A stretch of 24,247 nt of DNA from a virus: positions 64,001-88,247 of IMG/VR virus record IMGVR_UViG_3300033997_000074; one strand, written 5' to 3'. Both the position numbers and the translations under genes were made by a program. The notes below the pieces were generated by a model. The model saw only the letters and a list, made by a program, of their open reading frames with translations, made no database searches and was not told the origin of the DNA. Shown here one piece after another: positions 1-7,741 of the stretch (positions are counted from its first letter, which is position 1; every line of letters begins with the position of its first letter).

Positions 1-1
1 T

Positions 2-79
2 AATGATATGAAGTATGAGACGGGTAAGATTCATTATTACGCCGATAAGATTTTGGAACAGCATGAGGAGAAGAAGTGA
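2..79 (+). CDS. 3' end of an unidentified gene (partial)
   Basis: An open frame enters from the left edge and ends at TGA 77-79. The visible residues (about 25, ending in an acidic/basic stretch HEEKK) are too few to identify a family. An internal ATG lies at position 8, so a very short gene starting there cannot be excluded. The next gene starts at ATG 79, so the two overlap in a TGATG junction, which is typical of translationally coupled phage genes. No function can be given. Confidence 0.5.
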   Translation, partial: NDMKYETGKIHYYADKILEQHEEKK

Positions 80-264
80 TGGATGATCGTCTGGAAGAGC
101 GCTACGTTGTGGTTAAACTGAAAGGTTTAGACGAGGATCAAGTAGCCAATCTTTGGTGTACTTTGTGGGATAATAATATACAGACCACAGACTGTGTTGT
201 CGTAGAGTCCGATTGGGGTTGTTACAAGCGTGTGGTCGATATTGTGCTAGGGGAGGAGGTTTAA
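79..264 (+). CDS. Hypothetical protein, 61 aa, upstream of thyX
   Basis: This is a small acidic protein starting MDDRLEERYVVVKLKGL and ending VDIVLGEEV. I do not recognise it. ATG 79 is preferred over the in-frame GTG at 76 because a GAGGAG ribosome binding site (65-70) is well spaced from it and it overlaps the previous stop. No membrane segment or known motif is visible. The alternating hydrophobic strands and short helix would fit a small alpha/beta fold. It ends directly before the TTG start of thyX, and its last codons carry the strong ribosome binding site used by thyX, so the two are probably translated together. Confidence 0.7.
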   Translation: MDDRLEERYVVVKLKGLDEDQVANLWCTLWDNNIQTTDCVVVESDWGCYKRVVDIVLGEEV

Positions 265-927
265 TTGAGTTACGATTTTATTAAAGTGCGTGTTGTTGGT
301 GTCACCCAACCAGTTCTGGATTTTATTCCAGATAGCGAAGGCATTCTGTCTTATGCAGCACGGGTGAGCAGTCCTCAGAACCAAGGAAACTTTGATACAG
401 CAGCCAAGCTTTTGAAGTATTGCGTAGAGCATAAACACTACTCGGTCTTTGAAACTGCTAATATTACGATGGAGGTAGAAGCTCCACGAGACATTGCAAG
501 GCAACTGCTTCGTCACCGTAGCTTTACATTCCAAGAGTTCAGTCAACGCTATGCAGAAAGCACAGACTTCATTACTCGTGAATGTAGGCTACAGGATCAT
601 AAAAATCGCCAGAATAGCATGGATAGTGAAGACACTGGTACAAATCTTTGGTGGGAAACAGAACAAGAGAATCTAGTAGACCACATCCTGTGGCTTTATA
701 AAGAAGCTCTTGAAAAGGGGGTTGCTAAAGAAGTTGCTCGTGTTATCCTCCCCGAAGGTCTTACGATGAGTAAACTTTATGTGAATGGAACTGTTCGCTC
801 TTGGCTTCATTATTGCGAGCTACGCGACGGGAACGGGACACAACGAGAGCATGAGGATTTGGCTAAGAAGTGTAAAGTCGAAGTGCTAAAGCATTTCCCC
901 TTTCTTGAAAATGTTTGGAAGGAGTAA
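265..927 (+). CDS. thyX: Flavin-dependent thymidylate synthase ThyX
   Basis: The 220-aa product matches the ThyX family, which makes dTMP from dUMP using FAD, NADPH and methylene-tetrahydrofolate. The signature RHRx7S is present as RHRSFTFQEFS (residues 83-93), followed by QRY (94-96). The C-terminal substrate-binding segment with NGTVRSWLHY and R187 (residues 174-187) is also intact, and the length is normal for the family. The start is TTG at 265: an almost ideal GGAGGAGGT lies at 252-260 and the first ATG is far inside the conserved fold. It sits in an operon with ribonucleotide reductase and glutaredoxin, so its likely job is to supply dTTP for phage replication independently of host ThyA. 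Confidence 0.96.
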   Translation: MSYDFIKVRVVGVTQPVLDFIPDSEGILSYAARVSSPQNQGNFDTAAKLLKYCVEHKHYSVFETANITMEVEAPRDIARQLLRHRSFTFQEFSQRYAESTDFITRECRLQDHKNRQNSMDSEDTGTNLWWETEQENLVDHILWLYKEALEKGVAKEVARVILPEGLTMSKLYVNGTVRSWLHYCELRDGNGTQREHEDLAKKCKVEVLKHFPFLENVWKE

Positions 928-930
928 TTT

Positions 931-1131
931 ATGTTTATTCAAAACGAAGAGCTTCCGATTGAATGGTGGATTGAAGAAGTAGTTACTCTTGTAAAGCATG
1001 TAGAAGGAATTCCAAAGAAAGATTCTCGTCTTCGTGTGCAAGAGAACCTTAGTGAATTCATCTGGTATTACGAGGCTGCATTGACTCCTCGCCAAGCGGT
1101 TGATAAGTTCTGGATGGGAGATAAGAAATGA
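931..1131 (+). CDS. Hypothetical protein, 66 aa
   Basis: This small protein begins MFIQNEELPIEWWIEEV and has an acidic, Trp-rich N-terminal part. It is preceded by GGAAGGAG at the end of thyX and starts 3 nt after the thyX stop. Its end overlaps the next start by 4 nt (ATGA). No family is recognised. Its position between thyX and nrdA suggests co-expression with dNTP synthesis but gives no direct functional evidence. Confidence 0.75.
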   Translation: MFIQNEELPIEWWIEEVVTLVKHVEGIPKKDSRLRVQENLSEFIWYYEAALTPRQAVDKFWMGDKK

Positions 1132-1478
1132 GTGGTGTACATTATGCAAAAAGCTTTTATGACCTGATGCAAAATGCAGAGTTTAAGAAAGCTGTCGTAG
1201 AAGAAGATAAAAAGAAAATGGAAGAGCTGTTGTTTTCTATTGGCTTTGATATCTCACAAGGGTATGATCTGGTTTCTGTTCTACATCGTCCAGAGACAAC
1301 TAAAGAACCTTGGATGGGGGTAAGGGTTGAGGGCTTTGAACGTACAGACAAAGCTTGGTTAGACAGTCCTTATGCAAGCCTTGAGGCGCACATTGCAGCT
1401 TGCCCAGATGCGAGTAAACGAGTACACTTGGCGATGCTCAACCCCCGTGGGGCGATTAGCTCTTGGGAAGATGACTGA
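1128..1478 (+). CDS. Hypothetical protein, 116 aa
   Basis: The product starts MSGVHYAKSFYDLMQ and ends AISSWEDD. It has an N-terminal charged helical part (roughly residues 1-40, rich in K and E) and a C-terminal alpha/beta part. No membrane segment or catalytic motif is seen and I do not recognise the family. The ATG overlaps the preceding stop in ATGA. It ends 26 nt before nrdA, in the same transcription unit as thyX and nrdAB. Confidence 0.78.
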   Translation: MSGVHYAKSFYDLMQNAEFKKAVVEEDKKKMEELLFSIGFDISQGYDLVSVLHRPETTKEPWMGVRVEGFERTDKAWLDSPYASLEAHIAACPDASKRVHLAMLNPRGAISSWEDD

Positions 1479-1504
1479 TATAAAAGAATTTTGAGGAGAG
1501 GAAA

Positions 1505-4500
1505 TTGCTTAAGAATGTAATTAAGAACAACGGTGTTGTAGAAGAGTTTAGTGCAGAGAAGCTTAATAAGTGGGCACAATATGCCACTAAAACAGGCGGT
1601 AACTGGTCTGAGATTGCAATGGAAACGTATAAGCGTCTCCCTGAGACAGCAAAGTCCTCTGATATTCACCAGATGATGATTAATGTTTGTTTGGACAAGG
1701 AAGATATTAACTATTCCCGCATTGCTGCACGTCTTGAACAAGCAAGCCTTCGTAAGAATATGGAGCGTGTTCTTGGTGTATCTGATCGGGACAGTTTTAA
1801 AGCAATCTTTGAAGCAATGATTCGTGGTGGTGTTTGGGATGAAAAGACTATGCCTGAATACAACCCGGTATGGGAAAGTTGGTATGAGGAGATTTATCCA
1901 ACTAAGCTTGAATACTGGCAAATTGTTCAGTGGGGCGATAAGTATGCTATTCGTAAGGATGATGTACCTGTAGAAACTCCTCACATTGGTTGCATTGGCA
2001 TTGGTCTTGGCTTGCATGGTGATACGCAAGAAGCTTTTGATCTTGCTAAAGCTTTGGTAGAAGGAAAAGTAAATCTTCCAACCCCTGCACTTAACGGTAT
2101 TCGCACAGGAGATTTTGATACCATTAGTTGCTGCATTATCACCGGAGGGGATAGCGTAGACAGTATTGGTGTTGCCGAACACATTGCTTATAAGATGACG
2201 GCAAAGAAAGCAGGCATCGGTATTGAGTTTGATACGCGCTCGAAAGGGGCACCAGTTAAAGGTGGGGCTGTAAAGCATTTGGGTAAACACCCGATTTATT
2301 CTACCCTCGACAAAGCTGTAAAGATGTTTACTCAGATTAGCCGTGGCGGTAGTGCTACAGTTACTTTTAAGTGTATTGATCCTGAAGTAGAAAGTATTGT
2401 TCTTTGGAAAACTCAGAGGGTAGATATCGAAACTCGTCTGGATAAGATGGACTACAGCTTTGCTTATAACGATGCTTTCTTGCAGGCTGTTATCAATAAT
2501 GAAGACTGGTATCTGTTTGATTTGACTGAGGCACCAGAGATTCACGAAGCTTTCTATGTGCTGAAGGCGGATAAATATAACTCCGTAGTCAAAGGTTGTA
2601 TTGAAAAGGGTAAGAAGTTTAAGAAACTAAAAGCCCGTGATCTACTAAAGAGTGTGTTGATTGCTCGTAATGAAACAGGGCGTATGTACTCCATTAACGT
2701 GACTCGTGTTAATGAGCATACGCCATTTATTGACGTTATCCGACTGTCAAATTTATGCGTTGCACCAGAAACACAGATTCTGACTAAGCAAGGGTATATT
2801 CCTATTGCCGAATTGGAGGGCGAGAAAGTAGATGTGTGGAACGGTAAAGAATGGTCTGAGGTTGATGTAGTAAAGACAGGTGTAAATCAAAAACTCGTCA
2901 AAGTTACCACTAACAGCGGGTACGAGCTTGAATGCACGCCTTACCACAAATTCTATATTTCAACTGCATACCACAGCCCGTATAAGGAAGTGCGTGCTTG
3001 TGATTTGAAGCCGGGGGATAAGTTGGCCAAATTTGACCTACCTGTTGTGGAAGGGCATGAAGAGCTTGAAAATGCCTATATTAACGGGTTCTACTCTGGT
3101 GATGGTTGTTTGACAGATCAGGGTCAACGTATCTACTTGTACGGAGAAAAGCGAGAACTTGCGGGGTTTTTCAACGGTGGAGGTAAGTGGACGGTCCAAG
3201 ATGAATTTAATCGGCAATACAAACACTTCCGCACTTTGAAAGATAAGTTCTTCGTTCCGTCCAACGGGTTTACGGTAAAAAGTAGACTTGATTGGTTGGC
3301 GGGCTACCTCGATGCAGACGGTTGTGTCTACAGGAATGGGGATAATGAGCAGATTGTTGCATCTTCAGTAGAAAAGAATTTTCTGCGTGAAGTCCAGATG
3401 ATGCTTCAAACTCTTGGTATTTCAGCAAAGATTACTAAGATGGGCGAAGAAGGTTTCCGACTGATGCCTGCTAATGATGGTACTGGAGAGCTAAAGGAGT
3501 TTTGGTGTCAGGAGAGTTATCGTCTGCTGATTACAAGCTGTGACGCATACAAGTTGCAAACAATGGGACTGAAGCCGAATCGTCTTAAGCTAACTATGCA
3601 AAAGCCTCAGCGGGATGCTAAACAATTTGTAAAAGTTGTTTCTGTGGTGGATGAGTGCCGAGTTGATGATACATACTGCTTCACAGAGCCAAAGCGTCAC
3701 ATGGGCATGTTTAATGGTCTGTTGACGGGTCAGTGTCAAGAAATTACACTCCCTACAAAAGCTTACAAGAATATGCAAGACTTGTATGCCGAAGAGTCAG
3801 AAGCTGAAACTGCTTTTTGTACACTTTCAGCAATTAATGTTGGTAAAGTAAGTTTTGAAGAGTATGAGTATGTGGCCGAAGTTGCTTTGCGTGCTGTAGA
3901 CAAGATGATTGACAAAGCGCCAATGATGACAGCTTCAATGAAGAACAGCATCATGCGTCGTCGTAGTGCAGGGGTTGGTATTACGGGGTTGGCTGGAGCG
4001 CTGTATCGTGAAGGTCTTGATTATGATGGTAGCGAAGAGTCTTTTACCTTTGTGAGCAAAATTGCTGAAACCCATTACTTTTATCTTCTGAAAGCTTCTC
4101 AGAAATTGGCAGAAGAAAGTGGCTATGCTGTTGAGGGTATTAAGAAAGATTGGTTGCCTGTTGACACTCGCGTGAACAAAGGCTACACTCTGACGCTTGA
4201 TTGGGAGTCGCTTCGTGGTAAGCCCCGTAAGCATTCTGTGCTAGCTGCACATATGCCTACAGAGTCAAGTGCTGTGTTCTGTGATGCAGATAACAGCTTG
4301 TACCCACCACGGCAGAAAGTGATTAACAAGAAATCTCGGAAAGGTATCATTCAGTATATCTCGAAAGATTGGACGCCGGGTAAGAAACTGGCTTGGGACG
4401 TGGACAACATTACTTTGTCCAAGTATTATTCCAGAGTACAGGATTTTACTGACCAAGCTATCAGTGCTGATTACTACTTTGATCCGAGTAAATATGAAGA

Positions 4501-4669
4501 TGAGAAGAAGCCGCTAAGTGAGCTTATGAAGGAATGGGTAGCACAGGCTAAGGCCGGGAATAAGACCCAGTACTACATGAACACCCGCGACTACAACGGA
4601 GGTGGTGTTCAAGGTATCCTTGGTGCTACACAACCTGAAGAGGAAGCTTGCGAAAGCTGCAAACTTTAA
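1505..4669 (+). CDS. nrdA: Class Ia ribonucleotide reductase large subunit with intein
   Basis: The 1054-aa precursor is NrdA interrupted by a 326-aa intein (residues 418-743); the spliced enzyme would have 728 aa, slightly shorter than E. coli NrdA. It reduces ribonucleoside diphosphates. Visible features are an N-terminal ATP-cone (about residues 1-90), Cys209 in ISCCIITGGDS matching E. coli C225, the SNL|CQE site matching N437/C439/E441, FCTLSA carrying the C462 equivalent, QYYMNTRD carrying the Y730/Y731 radical-transfer pair, and the C-terminal swinging-arm cysteines in ACESCKL. The start is TTG 1505, supported by GAGGAG at 1493-1498; no ATG occurs early enough to keep the ATP-cone. nrdB follows immediately. 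Confidence 0.96.
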   Translation: MLKNVIKNNGVVEEFSAEKLNKWAQYATKTGGNWSEIAMETYKRLPETAKSSDIHQMMINVCLDKEDINYSRIAARLEQASLRKNMERVLGVSDRDSFKAIFEAMIRGGVWDEKTMPEYNPVWESWYEEIYPTKLEYWQIVQWGDKYAIRKDDVPVETPHIGCIGIGLGLHGDTQEAFDLAKALVEGKVNLPTPALNGIRTGDFDTISCCIITGGDSVDSIGVAEHIAYKMTAKKAGIGIEFDTRSKGAPVKGGAVKHLGKHPIYSTLDKAVKMFTQISRGGSATVTFKCIDPEVESIVLWKTQRVDIETRLDKMDYSFAYNDAFLQAVINNEDWYLFDLTEAPEIHEAFYVLKADKYNSVVKGCIEKGKKFKKLKARDLLKSVLIARNETGRMYSINVTRVNEHTPFIDVIRLSNLCVAPETQILTKQGYIPIAELEGEKVDVWNGKEWSEVDVVKTGVNQKLVKVTTNSGYELECTPYHKFYISTAYHSPYKEVRACDLKPGDKLAKFDLPVVEGHEELENAYINGFYSGDGCLTDQGQRIYLYGEKRELAGFFNGGGKWTVQDEFNRQYKHFRTLKDKFFVPSNGFTVKSRLDWLAGYLDADGCVYRNGDNEQIVASSVEKNFLREVQMMLQTLGISAKITKMGEEGFRLMPANDGTGELKEFWCQESYRLLITSCDAYKLQTMGLKPNRLKLTMQKPQRDAKQFVKVVSVVDECRVDDTYCFTEPKRHMGMFNGLLTGQCQEITLPTKAYKNMQDLYAEESEAETAFCTLSAINVGKVSFEEYEYVAEVALRAVDKMIDKAPMMTASMKNSIMRRRSAGVGITGLAGALYREGLDYDGSEESFTFVSKIAETHYFYLLKASQKLAEESGYAVEGIKKDWLPVDTRVNKGYTLTLDWESLRGKPRKHSVLAAHMPTESSAVFCDADNSLYPPRQKVINKKSRKGIIQYISKDWTPGKKLAWDVDNITLSKYYSRVQDFTDQAISADYYFDPSKYEDEKKPLSELMKEWVAQAKAGNKTQYYMNTRDYNGGGVQGILGATQPEEEACESCKL
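2756..3733 (+). mobile_element. NrdA intein with LAGLIDADG-type (DOD) homing endonuclease
   Basis: The intein begins with Cys at CVAPETQILT (precursor residue 418) and ends HMGMFNGLLTGQ, directly followed by the extein Cys744. Block A (CVAPETQILT) and block B (LECTPYHKF, with the TxxH-like arrangement) are present. The two endonuclease motifs are INGFYSGDG and LAGYLDADG, so the homing endonuclease looks complete. Block F (TYCFTEPKRHMGMFNG) is clear. The last residue is Gln rather than Asn and the usual penultimate His is replaced by Gly. The insertion point lies between SNL and CQE, so the +1 nucleophile is the catalytic radical cysteine of the reductase. Splicing is therefore required for an active enzyme. 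Confidence 0.93.
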
Positions 4670-4676
4670 GTAAGAT

Positions 4677-4702
4677 AGGGGCTGAAATATGCCCCTTTAT
4701 TT
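4677..4702 (+). terminator. Small hairpin between nrdA and nrdB
   Basis: AGGGGC (4677-4682) pairs with GCCCCT (4691-4696) around an 8-nt loop and is followed by a short T-rich run, TTTATTT. This resembles a weak intrinsic terminator or an mRNA processing or stabilising hairpin. Because nrdB starts only 12 nt later with its own AGGAGA ribosome binding site, partial termination or 3'-end protection of nrdA mRNA is more likely than a full stop. Confidence 0.45.
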
Positions 4703-4713
4703 AGGAGAGAAAA

Positions 4714-5787
4714 ATGTCTGTATTTAATGCAAATAACAAAGGTTATGAAAGTAACAAATACCCACTATTCCTTGGGGAAGATTTGGGATTGTTTGACACA
4801 GTAAATATTGCTTACCCCGAACTTGAAGACTTGTATCAAAAGCAGGTCAGCCAGATTTGGAACGAGAATGAAGTGTCTCTGACACAAGACAAACAGGATA
4901 TGATGAATGCCCCTAAAGATGTTGTTGATCTTATGGTGAAAACAATCTCATGGCAACATCTCGCAGACAGTGTGGCCTCCAAGTCTATTGCGGGTCTTCT
5001 TATGCGTTATGTTACCAACTCTGAACTTGAGGGCTTGATTAACGCTTGGTCTTTCTTTGAGACAATTCACGCTCGGACATACAGCCACATTGTAAAGCAG
5101 ACGGTGGTTAATCCAAACCAAGTGCTACGTGACACGTACAACAACATGGACATTGTCTCCCGTAGTGGTGCTATTGTTAAAGCTTTTGACCAACTTGAAG
5201 CTCTACCAGTGGATGCAACAATTGAGGAAAAACGCAAAGCTATTGCTCTGGCATTCGCTGCACTGTTTGCCCTCGAAGCTATTGCATTTATGAGTAGCTT
5301 TGCTGTCACGTTTGCCATTGCAGAGACTGGAATCTTTCAGGGGATTGGTAGCTTGGTAACCCTGATTGCTCGTGATGAAGTGCTGCATACCCGCATGGAC
5401 TACGCAATTCTTAATATCCTAAAGCAAAGTCCTGAGTGGGTGAACACTTTTAAAGAGCTGGCTCCAGATATTAAGTCTGTTTTGGATGCTATCACAAACC
5501 AAGAGCTGAGTAATGCTGACTACTTGTTTAGTGAAGGTCGTCAAGTGATCGGTCTTACATCTGGGCTACTTAAAGAGTATACGCTTTACATGGCACGCCC
5601 TTTGTATGTTGCTCTGGGTATTCCCTTTGACTTTGAAGTGATTGAAAAGAATCCTTGCAGTTACATGGATAAATACATCGACAGCTCCAAGATGCAAGTA
5701 GCTCCACAAGAGATTCAGATTACTTCTTACAAGATTGGGTCGGTGAAAGACGATACTGAGAATCTTGATTTGGATTTTGATTTTTAA
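4714..5787 (+). CDS. nrdB: Class Ia ribonucleotide reductase small subunit
   Basis: The 357-aa protein is the diiron-tyrosyl radical subunit that partners NrdA. All ligands expected from E. coli NrdB are visible: Asp85 (LADS), Glu116 and His119 (FFETIHARTY), Glu188 (LEAIAF), Glu222 and His225 (RDEVLH), with the radical Tyr123. The acidic C-terminal tail ending NLDLDFDF fits the peptide that docks on the large subunit. ATG 4714 is preceded by TTAGGAGAGA. No intein or intron interrupts this gene. It lies 44 nt after nrdA and 16 nt before the glutaredoxin gene. Confidence 0.96.
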   Translation: MSVFNANNKGYESNKYPLFLGEDLGLFDTVNIAYPELEDLYQKQVSQIWNENEVSLTQDKQDMMNAPKDVVDLMVKTISWQHLADSVASKSIAGLLMRYVTNSELEGLINAWSFFETIHARTYSHIVKQTVVNPNQVLRDTYNNMDIVSRSGAIVKAFDQLEALPVDATIEEKRKAIALAFAALFALEAIAFMSSFAVTFAIAETGIFQGIGSLVTLIARDEVLHTRMDYAILNILKQSPEWVNTFKELAPDIKSVLDAITNQELSNADYLFSEGRQVIGLTSGLLKEYTLYMARPLYVALGIPFDFEVIEKNPCSYMDKYIDSSKMQVAPQEIQITSYKIGSVKDDTENLDLDFDF

Positions 5788-5803
5788 TAAAAAGGAGAAT
5801 AAG

Positions 5804-6088
5804 ATGTTTATTGTGTACGGTGGAGAGAAATGCAGCTATTGCACTAAAACTAAGATGCTGCTTGACATGCGAGAGAAAGATTATCAATACTATGATATCT
5901 ACGATCAATGCAACGGAGCAGAAGATGGATGTGAGACACCTCTCACATATCGTGACCAGCTATTCACCCTAATGCAAGATATGGGACTTCCTCTTCCACG
6001 CAGTATTCCTCAATGCTTTGTTGTGAATGGAGGTGAGATGGAGTATATTGGTGGCTTTGATAATCTGAAAGAGTATTTGGGAGAGTAA
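5804..6088 (+). CDS. Glutaredoxin (phage NrdC-like)
   Basis: The 94-aa protein begins MFIVYGGEKCSYCTKTKMLL, with the dithiol active site CSYC at residues 10-13 after the first beta strand. IPQCFVVNGG supplies the cis-Pro motif (SIPQ) and YIGGFDNLKEYL is the usual C-terminal helix with its GG turn. It most likely reduces the ribonucleotide reductase encoded just upstream. ATG 5804 is chosen because AAAGGAG (5791-5797) precedes it; an earlier in-frame ATG at 5765 lies inside nrdB without a comparable site. An acidic insertion (around residues 35-45, containing a CNGAEDGC loop) is longer than in minimal glutaredoxins and adds two more cysteines. Confidence 0.9.
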   Translation: MFIVYGGEKCSYCTKTKMLLDMREKDYQYYDIYDQCNGAEDGCETPLTYRDQLFTLMQDMGLPLPRSIPQCFVVNGGEMEYIGGFDNLKEYLGE

Positions 6089-6375
6089 GGTTCCGGTGTA
6101 ACTCTTTTACCCGTTGCCATTATTTTTCATATAAGCTACGCTTTGCACAAACAAAATATAAGCTTCGCTTTTAAAAGCAGAGCACCAATACGGAGTATTG
6201 TGTGAGCGTAGCGAACATTCAGGAGAGAGAGGATAAATTGAAATAAAACTAAGCTCTTATATTTTTACTTAATTATTTTTAATATATATCATTTTTACTA
6301 TTGTAACTATGGTTCCCAGTGGCAGGGGTATTTGGGTTACTCCGGCTGGAATTAAAGTTACATTGGGAGGATAAA
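6089..6375 (+). promoter_or_regulatory. Palindrome-rich intergenic region, possible control region
   Basis: This stretch of about 290 nt has no convincing gene. It holds two near-identical copies of ATAAGCTACGCTTT (6131-6144) and ATAAGCTTCGCTTT (6158-6171), each self-complementary (AAGC/GCTT). It also holds an inverted third copy, AGCGTAGC (6205-6212), the 12-nt palindrome GCTTTTAAAAGC (6167-6178), and a tight hairpin CAATAC-GGA-GTATTG (6186-6200). An AT-rich run follows (about 6255-6300). TTGAAA at 6238 with TATATT at 6258 looks promoter-like, but the 14-nt spacer is too short to rely on. AGGAGAGAGAGG at 6221-6232 resembles a ribosome binding site but leads only to TTG AAA TAA. It probably controls the downstream two-gene DNA-binding unit. 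Confidence 0.45.
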
Positions 6376-6552
6376 ATGCAGAAAGTCCGAGTGACTTTGA
6401 GTGAGGAAGCTTCGATGAATCTGATTGCTACAATGGAGAGAATGGGTCATTCATCGCCCACTCACACAGCAAATCTAATCATTACTAAATTCAGTAAACT
6501 ACTATCCCCGAGCGAGGAAACCAATGCACGAGCCAAACAAAGAAACAGTTGA
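6376..6552 (+). CDS. Small ribbon-helix-helix-like protein
   Basis: The 58-aa product starts MQKVRVTLSEEASMNLI. The pattern of a short beta strand (KVRVTLS), a helix (about residues 9-26, ending GHSS) and a second helix starting at Pro-Thr (about 27-43) fits a ribbon-helix-helix DNA-binding fold, usually a dimeric repressor or partition-type regulator. ATG 6376 is chosen because GGGAGG lies just upstream; the longer frame starting at 6319 has no good ribosome binding site. The last 29 nt overlap the next gene in another frame. The palindromes upstream would be natural operator candidates, but that is inference. Confidence 0.6.
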   Translation: MQKVRVTLSEEASMNLIATMERMGHSSPTHTANLIITKFSKLLSPSEETNARAKQRNS

Positions 6553-7024
6553 CAGTTATTTTCCGACATACCATAATGTTACGAAAGCAACACACCTTCT
6601 CAACTTAAACACGGGAGAATATGAGAAGTTCCCTGATGTGCAGAAGCTTGTCTTTCATTACATGCTTGATAGATGGAAGTTCTTCAAAGGACAGGGTAAT
6701 GGCTATTTTGATAACCAAGAAGACATAGCAACTGCTTGTTGTGTCGTGCGTAAGACTGTCGGCAAAGCTATTAAGCTTCTTGCTGACTGCGGCTATTTGT
6801 CGGTGAAAGGTAAAATGTCATTCAACCATAGAAGTAATTCCTACATCTTTGACAGAGAGTTAAATCTTGCTATTCTTGATAAAGAGGGTAAGATTATGGA
6901 ATCTTTCAGGACAAATATAATTGGTTCTACAAAGCTTGACAAGAAAGTAGCTAAGAAGCCTGTCCCACAAAAGAGTTATATTCCAGCTCCGAGTTGGGAC
7001 GACGAAGAAGGATTACCATTTTAG
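6524..7024 (+). CDS. Winged-helix DNA-binding protein with SSB-like C-terminal tip
   Basis: This 166-aa protein has a predicted winged helix at about residues 62-110: the helices DIATACCVVRKTVGKAIKLL resemble the helix-turn-helix of phage and plasmid replication initiators, and SNSYIF would end the wing. A basic linker (residues 138-150) leads to the C-terminus PSWDDEEGLPF, which resembles the acidic, hydrophobic-ended tail of single-stranded DNA-binding proteins. It may be a replication or regulatory protein, but no exact family is recognised. ATG 6524 lies within the preceding gene, with GAGG 8 to 11 nt upstream. It ends 10 nt before the following gene. Confidence 0.65.
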   Translation: MHEPNKETVDSYFPTYHNVTKATHLLNLNTGEYEKFPDVQKLVFHYMLDRWKFFKGQGNGYFDNQEDIATACCVVRKTVGKAIKLLADCGYLSVKGKMSFNHRSNSYIFDRELNLAILDKEGKIMESFRTNIIGSTKLDKKVAKKPVPQKSYIPAPSWDDEEGLPF

Positions 7025-7034
7025 GAGGTGTGTT

Positions 7035-7658
7035 GTGAAGAAAAAGAAATTACTCTATGGTGTTGGAATAAATGATGCAGATTATGCTGTGGAAAAGTGT
7101 GAAACGATCAACTATGAAAACGGTGAACAAAAGCGGAAACTTGTGTGGATTTGTCCATTCTACTGTAAATGGAGAGACATGCTTCGGCGGTGCTACTCCG
7201 CTAAGTGGCAAGAAAAGTATCCAACCTACATTGGCTGCTCTGTCTGTAAAGACTGGCTTGTCTTTTCAAACTTTAAACATTGGATGGAAAAGCAAGATTG
7301 GGAAGGAAAACAATTAGATAAAGACCTGTTGCTACAAGGTAACGAAGTATACAGCCCCCGTGCCTGTGTCTTTGTGGACAAGAAGGTTAATTTGTTCGTA
7401 ACTGAAAGAAATGCTTCTCGTGGGCGATTGATGATTGGTGTCTGCTGGCATAGAGGGGCTAATAAATTTCAGGCGCTGTGTGGCGATGGATCAGGAAAGC
7501 AGAAACATCTCGGACTCTTCGACACAGAACTCGAAGCTCACAAAGCATGGCTTGCTTTTAAACTTGAACAAGCTAAAATTCTTGCTGCTGAACAATCTGA
7601 CCCTCGTGTTGCTAAAGCTTTGATTGAACGCTACGAAAACTATGTGATTGAAGAGTGA
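7035..7658 (+). CDS. AP2-domain homing-endonuclease-like protein
   Basis: The 207-aa protein resembles a family common in phages and often annotated as HNH or AP2 homing endonucleases. The N-terminal half has WRDMLRRCYS (46-55), YPTYIGCSVCKDW (62-74), a conserved LDKDLL (94-99) and YSPRACVFV (106-114). The C-terminal half has an AP2-like DNA-binding module: IGVCWHRGANKFQAL (134-148), then HLGLFDTELEAHKAW (158-172). GTG 7035 follows AGGAGGTG. It is the last gene before the terminator, a typical niche for a free-standing mobile endonuclease. No classical HNH triad is obvious, so nuclease activity is inferred from family resemblance only. Confidence 0.7.
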   Translation: MKKKKLLYGVGINDADYAVEKCETINYENGEQKRKLVWICPFYCKWRDMLRRCYSAKWQEKYPTYIGCSVCKDWLVFSNFKHWMEKQDWEGKQLDKDLLLQGNEVYSPRACVFVDKKVNLFVTERNASRGRLMIGVCWHRGANKFQALCGDGSGKQKHLGLFDTELEAHKAWLAFKLEQAKILAAEQSDPRVAKALIERYENYVIEE

Positions 7659-7675
7659 TAAATCGCAGACAAAAG

Positions 7676-7718
7676 AAAGCCCCGGAGGAGCCAATTTAAG
7701 GTTCTTGCCGGGGCTTTT
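7676..7718. terminator. Bidirectional intrinsic terminator between convergent operons
   Basis: AAGCCCCGG (7677-7685) pairs with CCGGGGCTT (7708-7716). An inner extension (AGGAGCC with GGTTCTT, including G-U pairs) makes a long stem around an AATTTAA loop. On the plus strand the stem is followed by TTTTAGTTTCTTCTTG; on the minus strand it is followed by a T-rich run (complement of AAAAGAAA, 7671-7678). It can therefore end both the rightward operon and the leftward lysis operon, whose last gene stops at 7742. Confidence 0.9.
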
Positions 7719-7741
7719 AGTTTCTTCTTGTATTGACAAAG

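Noticed and set aside
1370-2545. Long open frame antisense to nrdA (391 codons)
   Set aside because: It lies opposite the strongly conserved NrdA coding sequence, has no ribosome binding site and gives a Cys/Ser-rich product without family features.
6221-6246. Ribosome binding site with TTG start in the intergenic region
   Set aside because: AGGAGAGAGAGG followed by TTG AAA TAA would encode only two residues; probably chance or a remnant.
7733-7738. TTGACA as a promoter on the plus strand
   Set aside because: It lies just after the terminator and points into antisense of the lysis operon, with no matching -10 box at the right distance.
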